A DNA stretch of 64,000 bases from Parachryseolinea silvisoli (GTDB lineage: Bacteria; Bacteroidota; Bacteroidia; Cytophagales; Cyclobacteriaceae), in the NCBI RefSeq assembly GCF_021190955.1, contig NZ_JAIOAO010000005.1, forward strand, positions 248,001 through 312,000, given 5' to 3'. The notes under the pieces were generated by a model. It was not told the origin of the DNA, searched no databases, and saw nothing but the letters and a program-made list of their open reading frames with translations. Within the stretch, counting starts at the first letter, position 1. Every line of letters begins with the position of its first letter. Position numbers and translations under genes: made by a program. Below, piece after piece: positions 36,449-45,093 of the stretch.

Positions 36449-38374
36449 ATGAAAACACCACTACCCGGCAAACGATCGCTGATCTTTTGCTTGCTCGTTC
36501 TGCTGGCACCGCTCTTCGCGGATGCGCAATCCTGTTACAATATCGTGGGATACTTCCCAAGCTGGTCCGGCGCTGCCTCCGCCATCGACTACAGCAAGTA
36601 TTCACACATCAACTACTCCTTCGGTATTCCGAACAGCAATGGTACCATTCCTGCCATTGAAAACTCCGGCAAACTCTCCGAGCTTGTAACACTCGGGCAC
36701 GCCTCCAACACTAAAATATTGTTGGCCATTGGTGGCTGGTTAGGTTCTTCGCCTGACAACACACCGTTCGAAGCCATTGCAACGAACCAAACCGCAATCA
36801 ACCAGTTCGTGAACAGCTGCGCGAACCTCATCACGCAATACAACCTGGACGGTATCGACATCGACTGGGAATATCCTACGTCACAAGCACGCTGGAACGC
36901 CCTGATGAATCCGCTGGCCACCCGCATCCACGGCATGGGCAAGTTGCTCACAGCCGCGGTACCCGCCGGTTCTTACTATGGAAACAACTATGGCAACCTC
37001 GCCATCCTCGACCTGGTCAACATCATGTCCTACGACTGCTCCTGCCCGTCGAATGCACCCTACTCACAAGCCGTTGACGCCATCAACTACTGGACAAGCC
37101 GCGGTGTAACCAAAGAAAAGCGTGTGTTGGGCATTCCTTTCTATAGCTCCGACAACAACACCAACCTGCACGTACAAAAAGCAAACCTGGCCAAGACCAG
37201 CGCGGGCGGTATCATGATCTGGGAGATCTCCACCTGGGGTGACATCAACGCCGTATACAACACACTGGGCAGCGTCTGCAAAGGCGGCGACCAACCACAA
37301 CCTACTTGTTCAACGGTTAGCCTGCCCGGCACACTGCAAGCCGAAAGCTTCTGCTACATGAGCGGCATCCAAACCGAAGCAACAACCGACGCAGGCGGTG
37401 GCCAGAACATCGGCTACATCGAAACCGGCGACTGGGTAGGATACAAAATTAACGTACCCTCTACCGGCACCTATACCGTACAATACCGTGTAGCCAGCGA
37501 AAGCACCGGCGGCCAGATCAGACTGGAGTCCTATGGCGGTGGCACCGCGTTTGGCACCATCAACGTCCCGGCAACCGGCGGCTGGCAAATCTGGCAGACG
37601 ATCTCACACACCGTGCAGCTGACGGCCGGCGTACAGGAAATCGCACTTGCATTCCCGGCCGGAGGTATCAACATCAACTGGTTCAGCATCACCGGCGGTA
37701 CAGGCTCTACAGGCAACCTGGCCCTGAACAAATCGGTAACAGCATCGTCTACAGAAGAAGCACAATTCTCCGCCGCTTTTGCCGTAGACGGCAACGCCAC
37801 CACACGCTGGTCCAGCGGCTATAGCAACACCGAGACACTGACCGTAGACCTCGGCGCCACCTACAACATAAACCGCGTGAAGATCACGTGGGAAGCTGCC
37901 TACGGCCGCGACTACAAAGTACAAGGCTCTGCAAACGGCTCTACCTGGAACGACCTCCGCGCCGTCAACGGCAACACCACCCTGGTGAATGACCTGACAG
38001 GCCTGAGCGGCAGCGCGCGTTACATCCGCGTACAAGGCGTAACCCGTGCCACCGAGTGGGGCTACTCCATCTTCGAGCTCGAAGTATATGGATCCGCCGC
38101 CGCACAAGCTCGCGTAGCCGAAGCTTCGGGCACAGTATACCCGAACCCCTTCACTAGCACAACAACCGTATCCGTTGATCTGCCCGAAGCCGGCCCTGTC
38201 TCCCTGCGCGTAGCCGGTACGACCGATGGCCAGGTAATCGAAGTGTTCAACGGCTACCTGGAAGCCGGCCACCACGAAATCACCGTAGACGCCTCTTCCC
38301 TGAAGCCCGGCCTTCACGTCGGCACCCTGATCTACAAAAACACACAAAAACAACTGAAACTGCTAAAGAAATAA
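36449..38374 (+). CDS. Secreted GH18 chitinase with CBM6, CBM32-like and T9SS domains
   Basis: 641 residues. Signal peptide about 1-27. GH18 domain (about 29-275): YFPSWSG, LLAIGGWLGS and DGIDIDWE (134-141), with acid catalyst E141. A CBM6-type module (about 290-415) ends GGININWFSITGG; an F5/8 type C (CBM32-like) module (about 420-550) contains TRWSSGYS and ARYIRVQGV. The T9SS type A sorting domain starts TVYPNPFTSTTTVSVD. It hydrolyses chitin or related beta-1,4-GlcNAc polymers at or outside the cell surface. The GH18 domain is compact. Own terminator downstream. Confidence 0.94.
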   Translation: MKTPLPGKRSLIFCLLVLLAPLFADAQSCYNIVGYFPSWSGAASAIDYSKYSHINYSFGIPNSNGTIPAIENSGKLSELVTLGHASNTKILLAIGGWLGSSPDNTPFEAIATNQTAINQFVNSCANLITQYNLDGIDIDWEYPTSQARWNALMNPLATRIHGMGKLLTAAVPAGSYYGNNYGNLAILDLVNIMSYDCSCPSNAPYSQAVDAINYWTSRGVTKEKRVLGIPFYSSDNNTNLHVQKANLAKTSAGGIMIWEISTWGDINAVYNTLGSVCKGGDQPQPTCSTVSLPGTLQAESFCYMSGIQTEATTDAGGGQNIGYIETGDWVGYKINVPSTGTYTVQYRVASESTGGQIRLESYGGGTAFGTINVPATGGWQIWQTISHTVQLTAGVQEIALAFPAGGININWFSITGGTGSTGNLALNKSVTASSTEEAQFSAAFAVDGNATTRWSSGYSNTETLTVDLGATYNINRVKITWEAAYGRDYKVQGSANGSTWNDLRAVNGNTTLVNDLTGLSGSARYIRVQGVTRATEWGYSIFELEVYGSAAAQARVAEASGTVYPNPFTSTTTVSVDLPEAGPVSLRVAGTTDGQVIEVFNGYLEAGHHEITVDASSLKPGLHVGTLIYKNTQKQLKLLKK

Positions 38375-38396
38375 TCACCCACAGGGTATAAACACA

Positions 38397-38428
38397 AACA
38401 GCCCGGCCAAAAGCCGGGCTGTTCTTTT
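38397..38428 (+). terminator. Rho-independent terminator of the chitinase gene
   Basis: AACAGCCCGGC-CAAAA-GCCGGGCTGTT, a perfect 11-bp stem, followed by CTTTT. Confidence 0.9.
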
Positions 38429-38442
38429 ATCGTCATTAGTTT

Positions 38443-38474
38443 ATATATAGTATTAACCCAATATATAGTATTAC
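38443..38474 (+). repeat. Short AT-rich direct repeat
   Basis: ATATATAGTATTA occurs twice 18 bases apart between the chitinase terminator and the REP-like element. Confidence 0.7.
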
Positions 38475-38494
38475 ACCGCGTTAGCGGCATAACT

Positions 38495-38563
38495 GGCGCA
38501 AGTCTTAGCGCCGCCCCGGCGCGGAGACTTGTGCCTCGTATGGGGGGAGTCTCCCGACTCCCC
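38495..38563. repeat. REP-like double-hairpin element (copy 2)
   Basis: First hairpin: GGCGCAAGTCT (38495-38505) with AGACTTGTGCC (38525-38535), one mismatch, with a further TAGCGCC/GGCGCGG inner stem. Second hairpin: GGGGAGTC-TCCC-GACTCCCC (38544-38563). Same order and core AGTCT/AGACT as the element at 4351-4415. Confidence 0.55.
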
Positions 38564-38611
38564 AACGGTAACGTCGTAACCCGTGACAACTATATAACCC
38601 AATGATCAAAA

Positions 38612-40219
38612 CTACCTCACCACAACCCTCCCCCGCAACCGCACCGTCTCATTCTTAACCTCCACCACATAAACCCCCGCCGCCAATTGCCCATCAAGCC
38701 CGTCCTCCCGAATCATCCGCTGCGCCTCCCCCTTTACCATCCGCACCACCTGCCCCGTCGTGTTCACCACCGTAATAGTATAAGCCATCGCCGTACCCTG
38801 ATCATAAAAAGCCGTCAACGTCCCAGCCGACGGATTAGGATACAACGTCAATCCACCCGCCACCGGACCATCACCCGTCATAGTAGTCAACGCCCGATAA
38901 GCATTCACACGCCCATACCCATAGTACCGATCCCATCCCGGAGTATCCTCCAACGGATCACCAACCCCATCCTCTGCCGAGCCCGTCAATCGTTGCACCA
39001 ACGACTCAAGCGTCAGCCCCGGCTCATGCCCCCACACCAACGCCGCAATACCCGTCACCAACGGCGCTGCCTGCGACGTCCCGCTCATCTGCGTGCCAAA
39101 GTCCGTATCAGAAACATGCGAAAGCCCATAAATAAAATTACCCGGCGCTACCACATCGATATGATCACCGTAATTACTTCCATACTCCTGTAACCCCGCC
39201 AGCACCGTACTCCGCCGATCATCAGGATCGGACGAACCGACCGCCAATGTCAGCGGATGTCCCGCAGGATAGTATATCTCGTCATTGTTGAAGTTCTGCA
39301 TACTGGCAACAACCAACACGTGGTGGTCATACGCATACTGCACAGCATCCGCCAGCGTCTGCAACTCAGTCGTACCGCCCAACGACATATTAATAATATC
39401 CGCGCCATTGTCAACCGCATAATGTATAGCCTTCGCCCACCAGCTATACAACCCCGAGTGATCGTTACGCAACACCTTCAACACCATTAGCTTGCAATGC
39501 CAATCCACACCGGCATACCCCAGTCCGTTATTACCACTCGCCCCAATGATCCCCGCCACATGCGTACCATGCCCAATCTCATCGCGAACATTAGGACTCT
39601 CTTCCACCATGTTCCAACCGTTTATATCGTCAATATACCCGTTGCCATCGTCGTCCAAACCGTTGTCGGCCACCTCGCCCGCATTCACCCACAACCGCCC
39701 CGTTAGCTCAGCGTGGCCCAGTCGCACGCCACTGTCCAGTATCGCTACCGTAATACCTTCGCTGCCTTGCGTAACCTCCCACGCTTCCGGCATATCAACA
39801 TCCGCATCAACTTTTGCCCACGAGCGAAAAGAACCGTCGTTGTTCAGCGACCATTGCCGATCAAAATAAGGGTCATCAGGAAAATCTTCCGCTCCCACAC
39901 TCACTCTCACACTGTTTTCTGCTGCATACCCCACAGCATCCCGCTCGACGTACGCCACCAGGTCATTCGCTTTCCATTCCGCCAACACCGACTGTATGTC
40001 ACCCCGCGCCGGGAGCGTCAACACAAAATGTTCCGCAGCCACAGCACCCCGACCTGTCGCAGCCGCACGCACGGGATACAAAGGTTGCAGCGACGACATT
40101 GGCAAACGCGCCCCGGCACGCTCCCACCCCGGCTTCAGCTTCACGAGCCAGCGGGTATCCTGCGCCTGCAGCGTGGTGGCCATTATCAGGCCGAGCGTAA
40201 TCAGAGCCAATATCTTCAT
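38612..40219 (-). CDS. Secreted subtilisin-family (S8) protease with T9SS sorting domain
   Basis: 535 residues from the ATG at 40219. Signal peptide about 1-20, an inhibitor-like propeptide (about 21-100), then the S8 domain with AILDSGV (D162), GHGTHVAG (H217) and MSGTSQAAP (S382). The C-terminal T9SS type A domain begins LTLYPNPSAGTLTA. It degrades extracellular protein. The linker ENSVRVSVGAED (101-112) is encoded by a copy of the dispersed CTCACACTC repeat. Codons in this gene are more irregular than in its neighbours. Last gene of the long minus-strand block. Confidence 0.93.
   Translation of the reverse strand: MKILALITLGLIMATTLQAQDTRWLVKLKPGWERAGARLPMSSLQPLYPVRAAATGRGAVAAEHFVLTLPARGDIQSVLAEWKANDLVAYVERDAVGYAAENSVRVSVGAEDFPDDPYFDRQWSLNNDGSFRSWAKVDADVDMPEAWEVTQGSEGITVAILDSGVRLGHAELTGRLWVNAGEVADNGLDDDGNGYIDDINGWNMVEESPNVRDEIGHGTHVAGIIGASGNNGLGYAGVDWHCKLMVLKVLRNDHSGLYSWWAKAIHYAVDNGADIINMSLGGTTELQTLADAVQYAYDHHVLVVASMQNFNNDEIYYPAGHPLTLAVGSSDPDDRRSTVLAGLQEYGSNYGDHIDVVAPGNFIYGLSHVSDTDFGTQMSGTSQAAPLVTGIAALVWGHEPGLTLESLVQRLTGSAEDGVGDPLEDTPGWDRYYGYGRVNAYRALTTMTGDGPVAGGLTLYPNPSAGTLTAFYDQGTAMAYTITVVNTTGQVVRMVKGEAQRMIREDGLDGQLAAGVYVVEVKNETVRLRGRVVVR
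39891..39918 (+). repeat. Dispersed CTCACACTC-type repeat inside the subtilase gene
   Basis: CCCACACTCACTCTCACACT followed by GTTTT, on the strand opposite to the gene, in the segment coding for the propeptide-catalytic linker. Confidence 0.6.
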
Positions 40220-40274
40220 GTCTCGATAATAGGAATTGTATACGACCGCATTGTTAATCCGGGATGAATATACA

Positions 40275-40568
40275 TTAAAGTTCTCGGACGTCCTCGGCAG
40301 TGCGACTGTGGCGAACACGCCGGTTGTCGAATGCCAGCCGCCGGGCGGCCGTTTTGTATTCGGCGTTCAGCGCTTCCACTACGTCGTTAAGCTCGGCGAA
40401 CAAATCATCCTTCCGTTGCCGCAGTGACATCAACCGAGCGATCTGCGCTTCATGCCACGCGGCGTCAATGCCTTCCGGCGCCGCTTCTTCCGACGTTCGG
40501 ATTTCATCCAAAAAGGTGCGCATCCGCGCTAAGAGTTGGGTCAGGTGAGTAGGACTTACAGGTGACAT
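40275..40568 (-). CDS. Small coiled-coil protein, unknown function
   Basis: 97 residues, helical and charged, with DDLFAELNDVVEALNAEYKT as probable coiled coil. No signal peptide or family match. It starts 14 bases after the YWTD lipoprotein stop and may belong to that operon. Confidence 0.6.
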   Translation of the reverse strand: MSPVSPTHLTQLLARMRTFLDEIRTSEEAAPEGIDAAWHEAQIARLMSLRQRKDDLFAELNDVVEALNAEYKTAARRLAFDNRRVRHSRTAEDVREL

Positions 40569-40582
40569 ACATCATGTTTACA

Positions 40583-41548
40583 TTATAATTCAGTAGATTT
40601 TATTCGCAAAGTAGCAACCGCCAAACCCTGACCAAGACGGACCCGGTCGATCACTTTAGCAGGCGTTGTACCGCCTTGCACGCGGCCTCGCCAGATACTT
40701 CCTTCTTCCTGTTGATTTACCCAGTAAAGCATGCCCTGCCGTGTATCGACAGCCAAGGCATACGCATTATCCACCCCGACATCATACAACGTTGTTAAGG
40801 GTGCAGCGCCGCCCGCGTCCCCCCGCAGAATCCGGTCTGGTAAAGCCGTACCCGGAATCGGGTTATCAACTATATAAAGAGCGTCACCATCTACAGCCAC
40901 ACTAAAAGGCCTCAAAAAACCACTTCCCCCCGCATACAAGGTTTGCACGACTCCCGTGCCATCCAACCACGTCCGATTAAGCTCGACGTCGAGATATTCC
41001 ACCCAATACAACGACCCTGCCTCAGTCTGCAGGGCAATGCCCCAACCGCCATCCACTCCGCTGGAAGCCGAAAGCACGGTATCAACGGTACCGCCTCCCG
41101 ACGCAGGGGCGCCGAGGATCAGATCATTCCACGGCTGGGTCCAGTACAGCCGTTGCTGCACTTCGTCCAGGGTAAGGCCGACAGGGCCAGGCATATCGGC
41201 AGGTATAGTATAGAGTACTTCCATCGAGCCCTTGCGCAAGGCTGGTGCACGCACGATATCACCCGTTCCATAGTCTGTCCAGTATAACACTGCCGCGGCT
41301 TTGTCAACAACGATAGCGGCGGGAGAAAAAACACCGTCGTTGGCGGCGTATAAAGTATCGATAAAAACGGCGTCGCCGGTAGTAACATCCAGAGAAGCCC
41401 GCAGAATGGCGTGATCACTGGCGCTTGTCCAAAACAGATAGGTCTGCTCGACATACGCTACCGGATCATCCGTTGTATCGCAGGAGGTCAGCAGCATCGC
41501 GACCAATCCTATAAACCCGAAAATACTCCTCAGGATAATATGGGTCAT
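40583..41548 (-). CDS. YWTD-type beta-propeller lipoprotein
   Basis: 321 residues from the ATG at 41548. Lipoprotein signal with Cys23 (LLTSCDTTDD). Blade motifs resembling LDL-receptor YWTD repeats recur: VLYWTDYG, RLYWTQPW, SLYWVEYL, ALYIVDNP and LYWVNQQE, about 45 residues apart, giving a six-bladed propeller. Probably at the outer membrane or surface, binding protein or a ligand. Paralogous to the following propeller in the 41686-43203 gene. Confidence 0.82.
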   Translation of the reverse strand: MTHIILRSIFGFIGLVAMLLTSCDTTDDPVAYVEQTYLFWTSASDHAILRASLDVTTGDAVFIDTLYAANDGVFSPAAIVVDKAAAVLYWTDYGTGDIVRAPALRKGSMEVLYTIPADMPGPVGLTLDEVQQRLYWTQPWNDLILGAPASGGGTVDTVLSASSGVDGGWGIALQTEAGSLYWVEYLDVELNRTWLDGTGVVQTLYAGGSGFLRPFSVAVDGDALYIVDNPIPGTALPDRILRGDAGGAAPLTTLYDVGVDNAYALAVDTRQGMLYWVNQQEEGSIWRGRVQGGTTPAKVIDRVRLGQGLAVATLRIKSTEL

Positions 41549-41600
41549 TGTATAGGCAAACCTCACAGAAAGGAATTAATCTTTATAGCGGCCTCAAACA

Positions 41601-41627
41601 ATTCCCCGTCCTGACAGGACGAGGAAT
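41601..41627. repeat. Near-perfect palindrome, possible weak terminator
   Basis: ATTCCCCGTCCT-GA-CAGGACGAGGAAT: arms match with one G-U-type mismatch. It sits between the two propeller lipoprotein genes; no strong T-tract follows on the minus strand. Confidence 0.5.
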
Positions 41628-41685
41628 GTTCGGGAGCCCATTCGAAATGTAGCAGCTAACAAATTATTTACAACAGCACGTTGCC

Positions 41686-43203
41686 TTAGCGGATATCGAT
41701 ATCAAAGTTGATACCATTCTCAAAACCGTCAAACAATTTTTCCACATTCGTTCCATCCAGTTTAACCCGCATAATCTCTGATCCTGCCCCGCCGGCGCTC
41801 ACTGAATTCAGCCAAAAAAAGTAGCCATTCTCCGTATCAATCTCGGCATCATAGGGGGTACGTACGTTGCTGCCTGCTGAAACCAGTGTTGTAAGGCTGC
41901 CAGTACCGTCCAGATTACCTGTTAAAATAGAGCTTTCTCCGACCCCTAAAAGCTCGCCATTGTCAGTAATAAATATCTTATTAGAAACATTATCAACTGC
42001 CACTCCTACCGGTGCCTTTAACAAATTATTAGAAACAGCACTGAATAATACAGTCGGAGAAAAATCACCGGTCAACGATGCAGAATAAACTCGCTGTGTA
42101 ACAGGTTCTGCCCAGTAGAGCTTTCCGTCTGCCAACGCGAGCTTGATGTTGAAACCTATTGCATCAGAGGCCTGATCCAGCAGTGTTACAAAGGGGGCTT
42201 CGCCGGTCAAGGTACCCTTATTAATATACGAATGCTCACCGTTTGCGTCAACGCTTGTAAAATAAATGGAACCACCAGTATGATCAACAGCTATATCAGT
42301 CACGCTGTTAAGTTTCTGCGCATCAGTATACACTTCTTCAATAGGACCCGATCCGTCGATCGGAGCACGCGAAACACCATTAACGCGTCCCCAGTAGATA
42401 TAGCTCCCTTCTGTATCGATGGCAATACCCTGTACGGCCAAACCATCCTGATCATACAATTTGGTAACTTCAATACCGTTGTCACCAATCTCACCACGAT
42501 ATACTTTGTTATTATCAACCCAATATACCGTCTTAACGGAAACCGGTGTTGCGTTTACTGTAAAACGTAAGGTGTTGGATGATGTGACACCATCACGCAC
42601 TACTTTTACATCAAGCTCCCCGGCTGCTACTGATGCAGGTACTTTCACAGTAATCGTTGTAGCAGTTACTGTAACTACATCTGTAGCCTCAGCCGTCCCA
42701 AAGAACACGTCAATGGCATCCTTGTCGTCACCAAAGCTGGAGCCTGTAATAGTTATCTCAGCATTGACAAAACCACTGGTTGGATTCAGGCTGGCGAGTA
42801 CCGGCGCGCCAAGCGACTCATCTATTGTAAAAGGCTGGGGCGACGTTATCGACTTACCTGCTACCGTGACGGTAATGGTACCCGTAACAGCATTTATCGG
42901 CACAACCACTTTCAGCGCCGTAGCAGTAGCTTCCTGCACCATGGCAGGGGCGTCGGCGGTTAATGAAGTCTTGAACATAACGGTATTCTGGCTTGGCGTA
43001 GCACTAAAACCTGTACCGGTAATAGTCACAGTCTCACCTACCCGCGCCGTGGCTGGGTTCAGCGAAGTGATTGTCAGTGCAGCGCCCCCTCCGTCGTCAT
43101 CACCATCATCATCGCTACACGACACAAAGATAGATGTCATTATCAGGGTTAGTAACAAACCGCACGCATACGCCGCCAAAGATTGTAATTTTCTGTTTTT
43201 CAT
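41686..43203 (-). CDS. Lipoprotein with two IPT/TIG domains and a YWTD-like propeller
   Basis: 505 residues from the ATG at 43203. Lipoprotein Cys29 in IFVSCSDDDGDDD, with an acidic linker typical of surface-exported Bacteroidota lipoproteins. Two IPT/TIG Ig-like domains follow: ITSLNPATARVGETVTITGT (about 47-66) and LASLNPTSGFVNAEITITGS (about 130-149). The C-terminal half has propeller repeats (TVYWVDNN, YIYWGRVNG, SIYFTSVD, KLYWAEPV, FFWLNSVS). Binding rather than enzymatic role inferred. Second of two propeller lipoproteins behind the beta-helix lipoprotein. Confidence 0.85.
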   Translation of the reverse strand: MKNRKLQSLAAYACGLLLTLIMTSIFVSCSDDDGDDDGGGAALTITSLNPATARVGETVTITGTGFSATPSQNTVMFKTSLTADAPAMVQEATATALKVVVPINAVTGTITVTVAGKSITSPQPFTIDESLGAPVLASLNPTSGFVNAEITITGSSFGDDKDAIDVFFGTAEATDVVTVTATTITVKVPASVAAGELDVKVVRDGVTSSNTLRFTVNATPVSVKTVYWVDNNKVYRGEIGDNGIEVTKLYDQDGLAVQGIAIDTEGSYIYWGRVNGVSRAPIDGSGPIEEVYTDAQKLNSVTDIAVDHTGGSIYFTSVDANGEHSYINKGTLTGEAPFVTLLDQASDAIGFNIKLALADGKLYWAEPVTQRVYSASLTGDFSPTVLFSAVSNNLLKAPVGVAVDNVSNKIFITDNGELLGVGESSILTGNLDGTGSLTTLVSAGSNVRTPYDAEIDTENGYFFWLNSVSAGGAGSEIMRVKLDGTNVEKLFDGFENGINFDIDIR

Positions 43204-43276
43204 TCGTTGCACTTCTTTTGGTTTATTGTGTTTATATGGGGTATTCTTTCAATCAAAGGGGTTTCTTTTTTTTGTT

Positions 43277-43367
43277 AACGGCGACCAGTTCAGCGGTCGC
43301 CGCTAAGAAGAGTTTAGGTTAACGAGGAATATTGTCAGGGAAGAGTCAGTCCGAAACTGACTCTTCC
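43277..43367. repeat. Two hairpins between beta-helix and TIG lipoprotein genes
   Basis: GGCGACC and GGTCGCC (about 43277-43301) and a perfect 11-bp stem GGAAGAGTCAG/CTGACTCTTCC (about 43339-43367). Neither is followed by a T-tract on the minus strand, so they may be RNA-processing or stabilising hairpins. Confidence 0.55.
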
Positions 43368-43376
43368 GCTATACAA

Positions 43377-44822
43377 TTAGTTAAAAGCTACCCAGGGAGC
43401 AGAGATAAACCAGTTAGCATTGTTTGCGTCGCTGGCATTACCAAATGCACCACGGAAATCAGTTGTAGTCAGGCCGCTCAGCAGGGCGTCGCTAACAGCA
43501 GCTTGCTCTGTAGTAGCAACGAAGCTGCGGCTGGTGGTGGACCATGCGTTTGCAGTCAGGCCAGTTTGGCGAATAAGTGTGTTAAGACTGGTAGAAGTAC
43601 CACTAACTGAAGCAACCAGTGATCTGTTGTCATCAGCAGCAACAGCAGTGAAGTTAGACAGGTTGGTGCCAACACCAGCCAGGCTGTTGAAAGTAGGTGC
43701 TACAATGGTTGTACCTTTCACAACCACCAGGCTAGGGAATGTAGTAGCCGGAGAAACTTCCAGTTGGTTAGTTTTGTAACCCGTAATGATCGAGTTGAAC
43801 AGTTTCAGCTCAGAACCAACGCGGATCAGCACGCCAGAACGGAAACGCGAGTCAATCGTAGTAGAGCTGGGATCGATCGGGCCGAGGATGGTGAAGTTAG
43901 CAAACACAGCGTTAGTATAAGGAGCAACGCCGATGTTGCTGTCACCGTTTGACTCGAAGCCGTTCGAACCACCACCGGTTACGGCGATGCTAGGGTTACG
44001 CACCACGATACCGAATTGTACTTTACCGCTAAAGCCCAGGTCAGTGTCGAAATCATCATCTGTGTTGTAGTAAGAGATGAGGTGCTTGGCGTTCACTGTA
44101 CCACCGAAGAATTCGAAAGCGTCATCCAGACCGTATGATACTTGTACGTGATCGATCGTAGTACCGCTGCCTACACCACCCAGTGTCAGGCCGTTCAGCT
44201 CGTTGTCGGTACCGATGATGTCACCAGCGTACTCGATGCGTACGAACTTCAGTGTACCGGAGTTGTCGTTCGCTACAGTACCACCATAGAAACCGGTGTT
44301 GTTCGGCGTGGGCAGGCCTTCGATAGTCGTAGTACCACCAGATACAGAAACCGGAGCAGCACCCAGGATCACAACGCCACCCCAATCGCCAGGAGCCGGA
44401 GTTGTAGCATTAGACGTGAACACGATAGCCGAGTCAACCGGAGCTACTTTGTCGCCGATAGCGTCGATGTCAGCACCACGCTCGATAACCAGTGTACCAG
44501 GAGCCAGATCGTTTGTAGCGCTGGTACCTTTTTTAACACCTTTAATGATTACACCCGGTTGGATCGTGAGCTTAAAACCACTTTGAACACGGAAATAGTT
44601 GTGCAAAATATAGGTGTTACCGGACAGCAGGGTCAGGTTGCGGCTTACAGTAACGTTACCGAAAGCGTCTACTGCGTCAGTACCGCCGGGCAGACCCAGT
44701 TCGATAGTAGCGGCAGCTTTACCAGCAGCGTCCTGACGGGGAGATACACCTTGATCATCACAAGAAGTAAGGGCAGCAGCCAATACGGCAACAATTGCTG
44801 CAGATTTGAAAATCCGATTCAT
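43377..44822 (-). CDS. Beta-helix surface lipoprotein, probable partner of the TonB receptor
   Basis: 481 residues. Lipoprotein Cys21 (AALTSCDDQGVSPR). The mature part reads as a right-handed beta-helix of repeating short strands: NYFRVQSGFKLTIQPGVIIK, GTLVIERGADIDAIG, GDWGGVVILGAAPV, LKFVRIEYAG and TIDHVQVSYGLDDAFEFFGG. Similar proteins follow non-SusC TonB receptors in Bacteroidota and seem to take the place of SusD. Codon choice (GTA/GTT, GGT, AAC, ACC) is narrow, as in highly expressed genes. It is 271 bases downstream of the receptor stop. Confidence 0.82.
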   Translation of the reverse strand: MNRIFKSAAIVAVLAAALTSCDDQGVSPRQDAAGKAAATIELGLPGGTDAVDAFGNVTVSRNLTLLSGNTYILHNYFRVQSGFKLTIQPGVIIKGVKKGTSATNDLAPGTLVIERGADIDAIGDKVAPVDSAIVFTSNATTPAPGDWGGVVILGAAPVSVSGGTTTIEGLPTPNNTGFYGGTVANDNSGTLKFVRIEYAGDIIGTDNELNGLTLGGVGSGTTIDHVQVSYGLDDAFEFFGGTVNAKHLISYYNTDDDFDTDLGFSGKVQFGIVVRNPSIAVTGGGSNGFESNGDSNIGVAPYTNAVFANFTILGPIDPSSTTIDSRFRSGVLIRVGSELKLFNSIITGYKTNQLEVSPATTFPSLVVVKGTTIVAPTFNSLAGVGTNLSNFTAVAADDNRSLVASVSGTSTSLNTLIRQTGLTANAWSTTSRSFVATTEQAAVSDALLSGLTTTDFRGAFGNASDANNANWFISAPWVAFN

Positions 44823-44840
44823 AAATTCTTAAAATTTTGT

Positions 44841-45084
44841 TAACTTTGTGTAGTAGTTATTAATCATAACCCGGCGTCATGCTGAGAACATGTCGCTGAA
44901 GGAGCAGGTCAACCCCTTTTGACTCTACTGTAAGGCTGAGTCACTGTCCTCTTCCGGCACAGCAGCTTCTGCCCCCCGGAAATGTGATTGTTAGGATTTC
45001 TACATCATATAGTTGTTGATTCAGGTATGTCTTGTAGTTATGCTGCTCTTTAGAGGGCCTCTTCTTTCGAAGAGGCCTTTTTAT
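44841..45084 (+). ncRNA. Possible plus-strand transcript ending at a strong terminator
   Basis: TAACTTTG at 44841-44848 could be a -7 element on the plus strand; the sequence after it (GTGTAGTAGTTATTAATC) resembles the start of the unit at 50528. At 45056-45077 GGCCTCTTC-TTTC-GAAGAGGCC is followed by TTTTTATTT, a good plus-strand terminator with no plus-strand gene before it. No -33 element is visible, so the start is uncertain. Confidence 0.35.
45056..45084 (+). terminator. Rho-independent terminator on the strand opposite the TonB receptor
   Basis: A perfect 9-bp stem, loop TTTC, and T-rich tail on the plus strand, 10 bases beyond the 3' end of the receptor gene. The minus strand has no T-tract after the stem. 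Confidence 0.75.
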
Positions 45085-45093
45085 TTGTCTTTC

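Noticed and set aside
42461..43306. 281-residue Val/Thr-rich plus-strand frame
   Set aside because: Antisense shadow of the TIG/propeller lipoprotein gene.
44142..44843. 233-residue plus-strand frame
   Set aside because: Antisense to the beta-helix lipoprotein, whose lipobox and strand repeats are clear.
44870..44920. Degenerate GTCATGCTGAG sequence resembling a known Bacteroidota REP
   Set aside because: Only the first 11 bases match the remembered consensus and no complementary arm is found.
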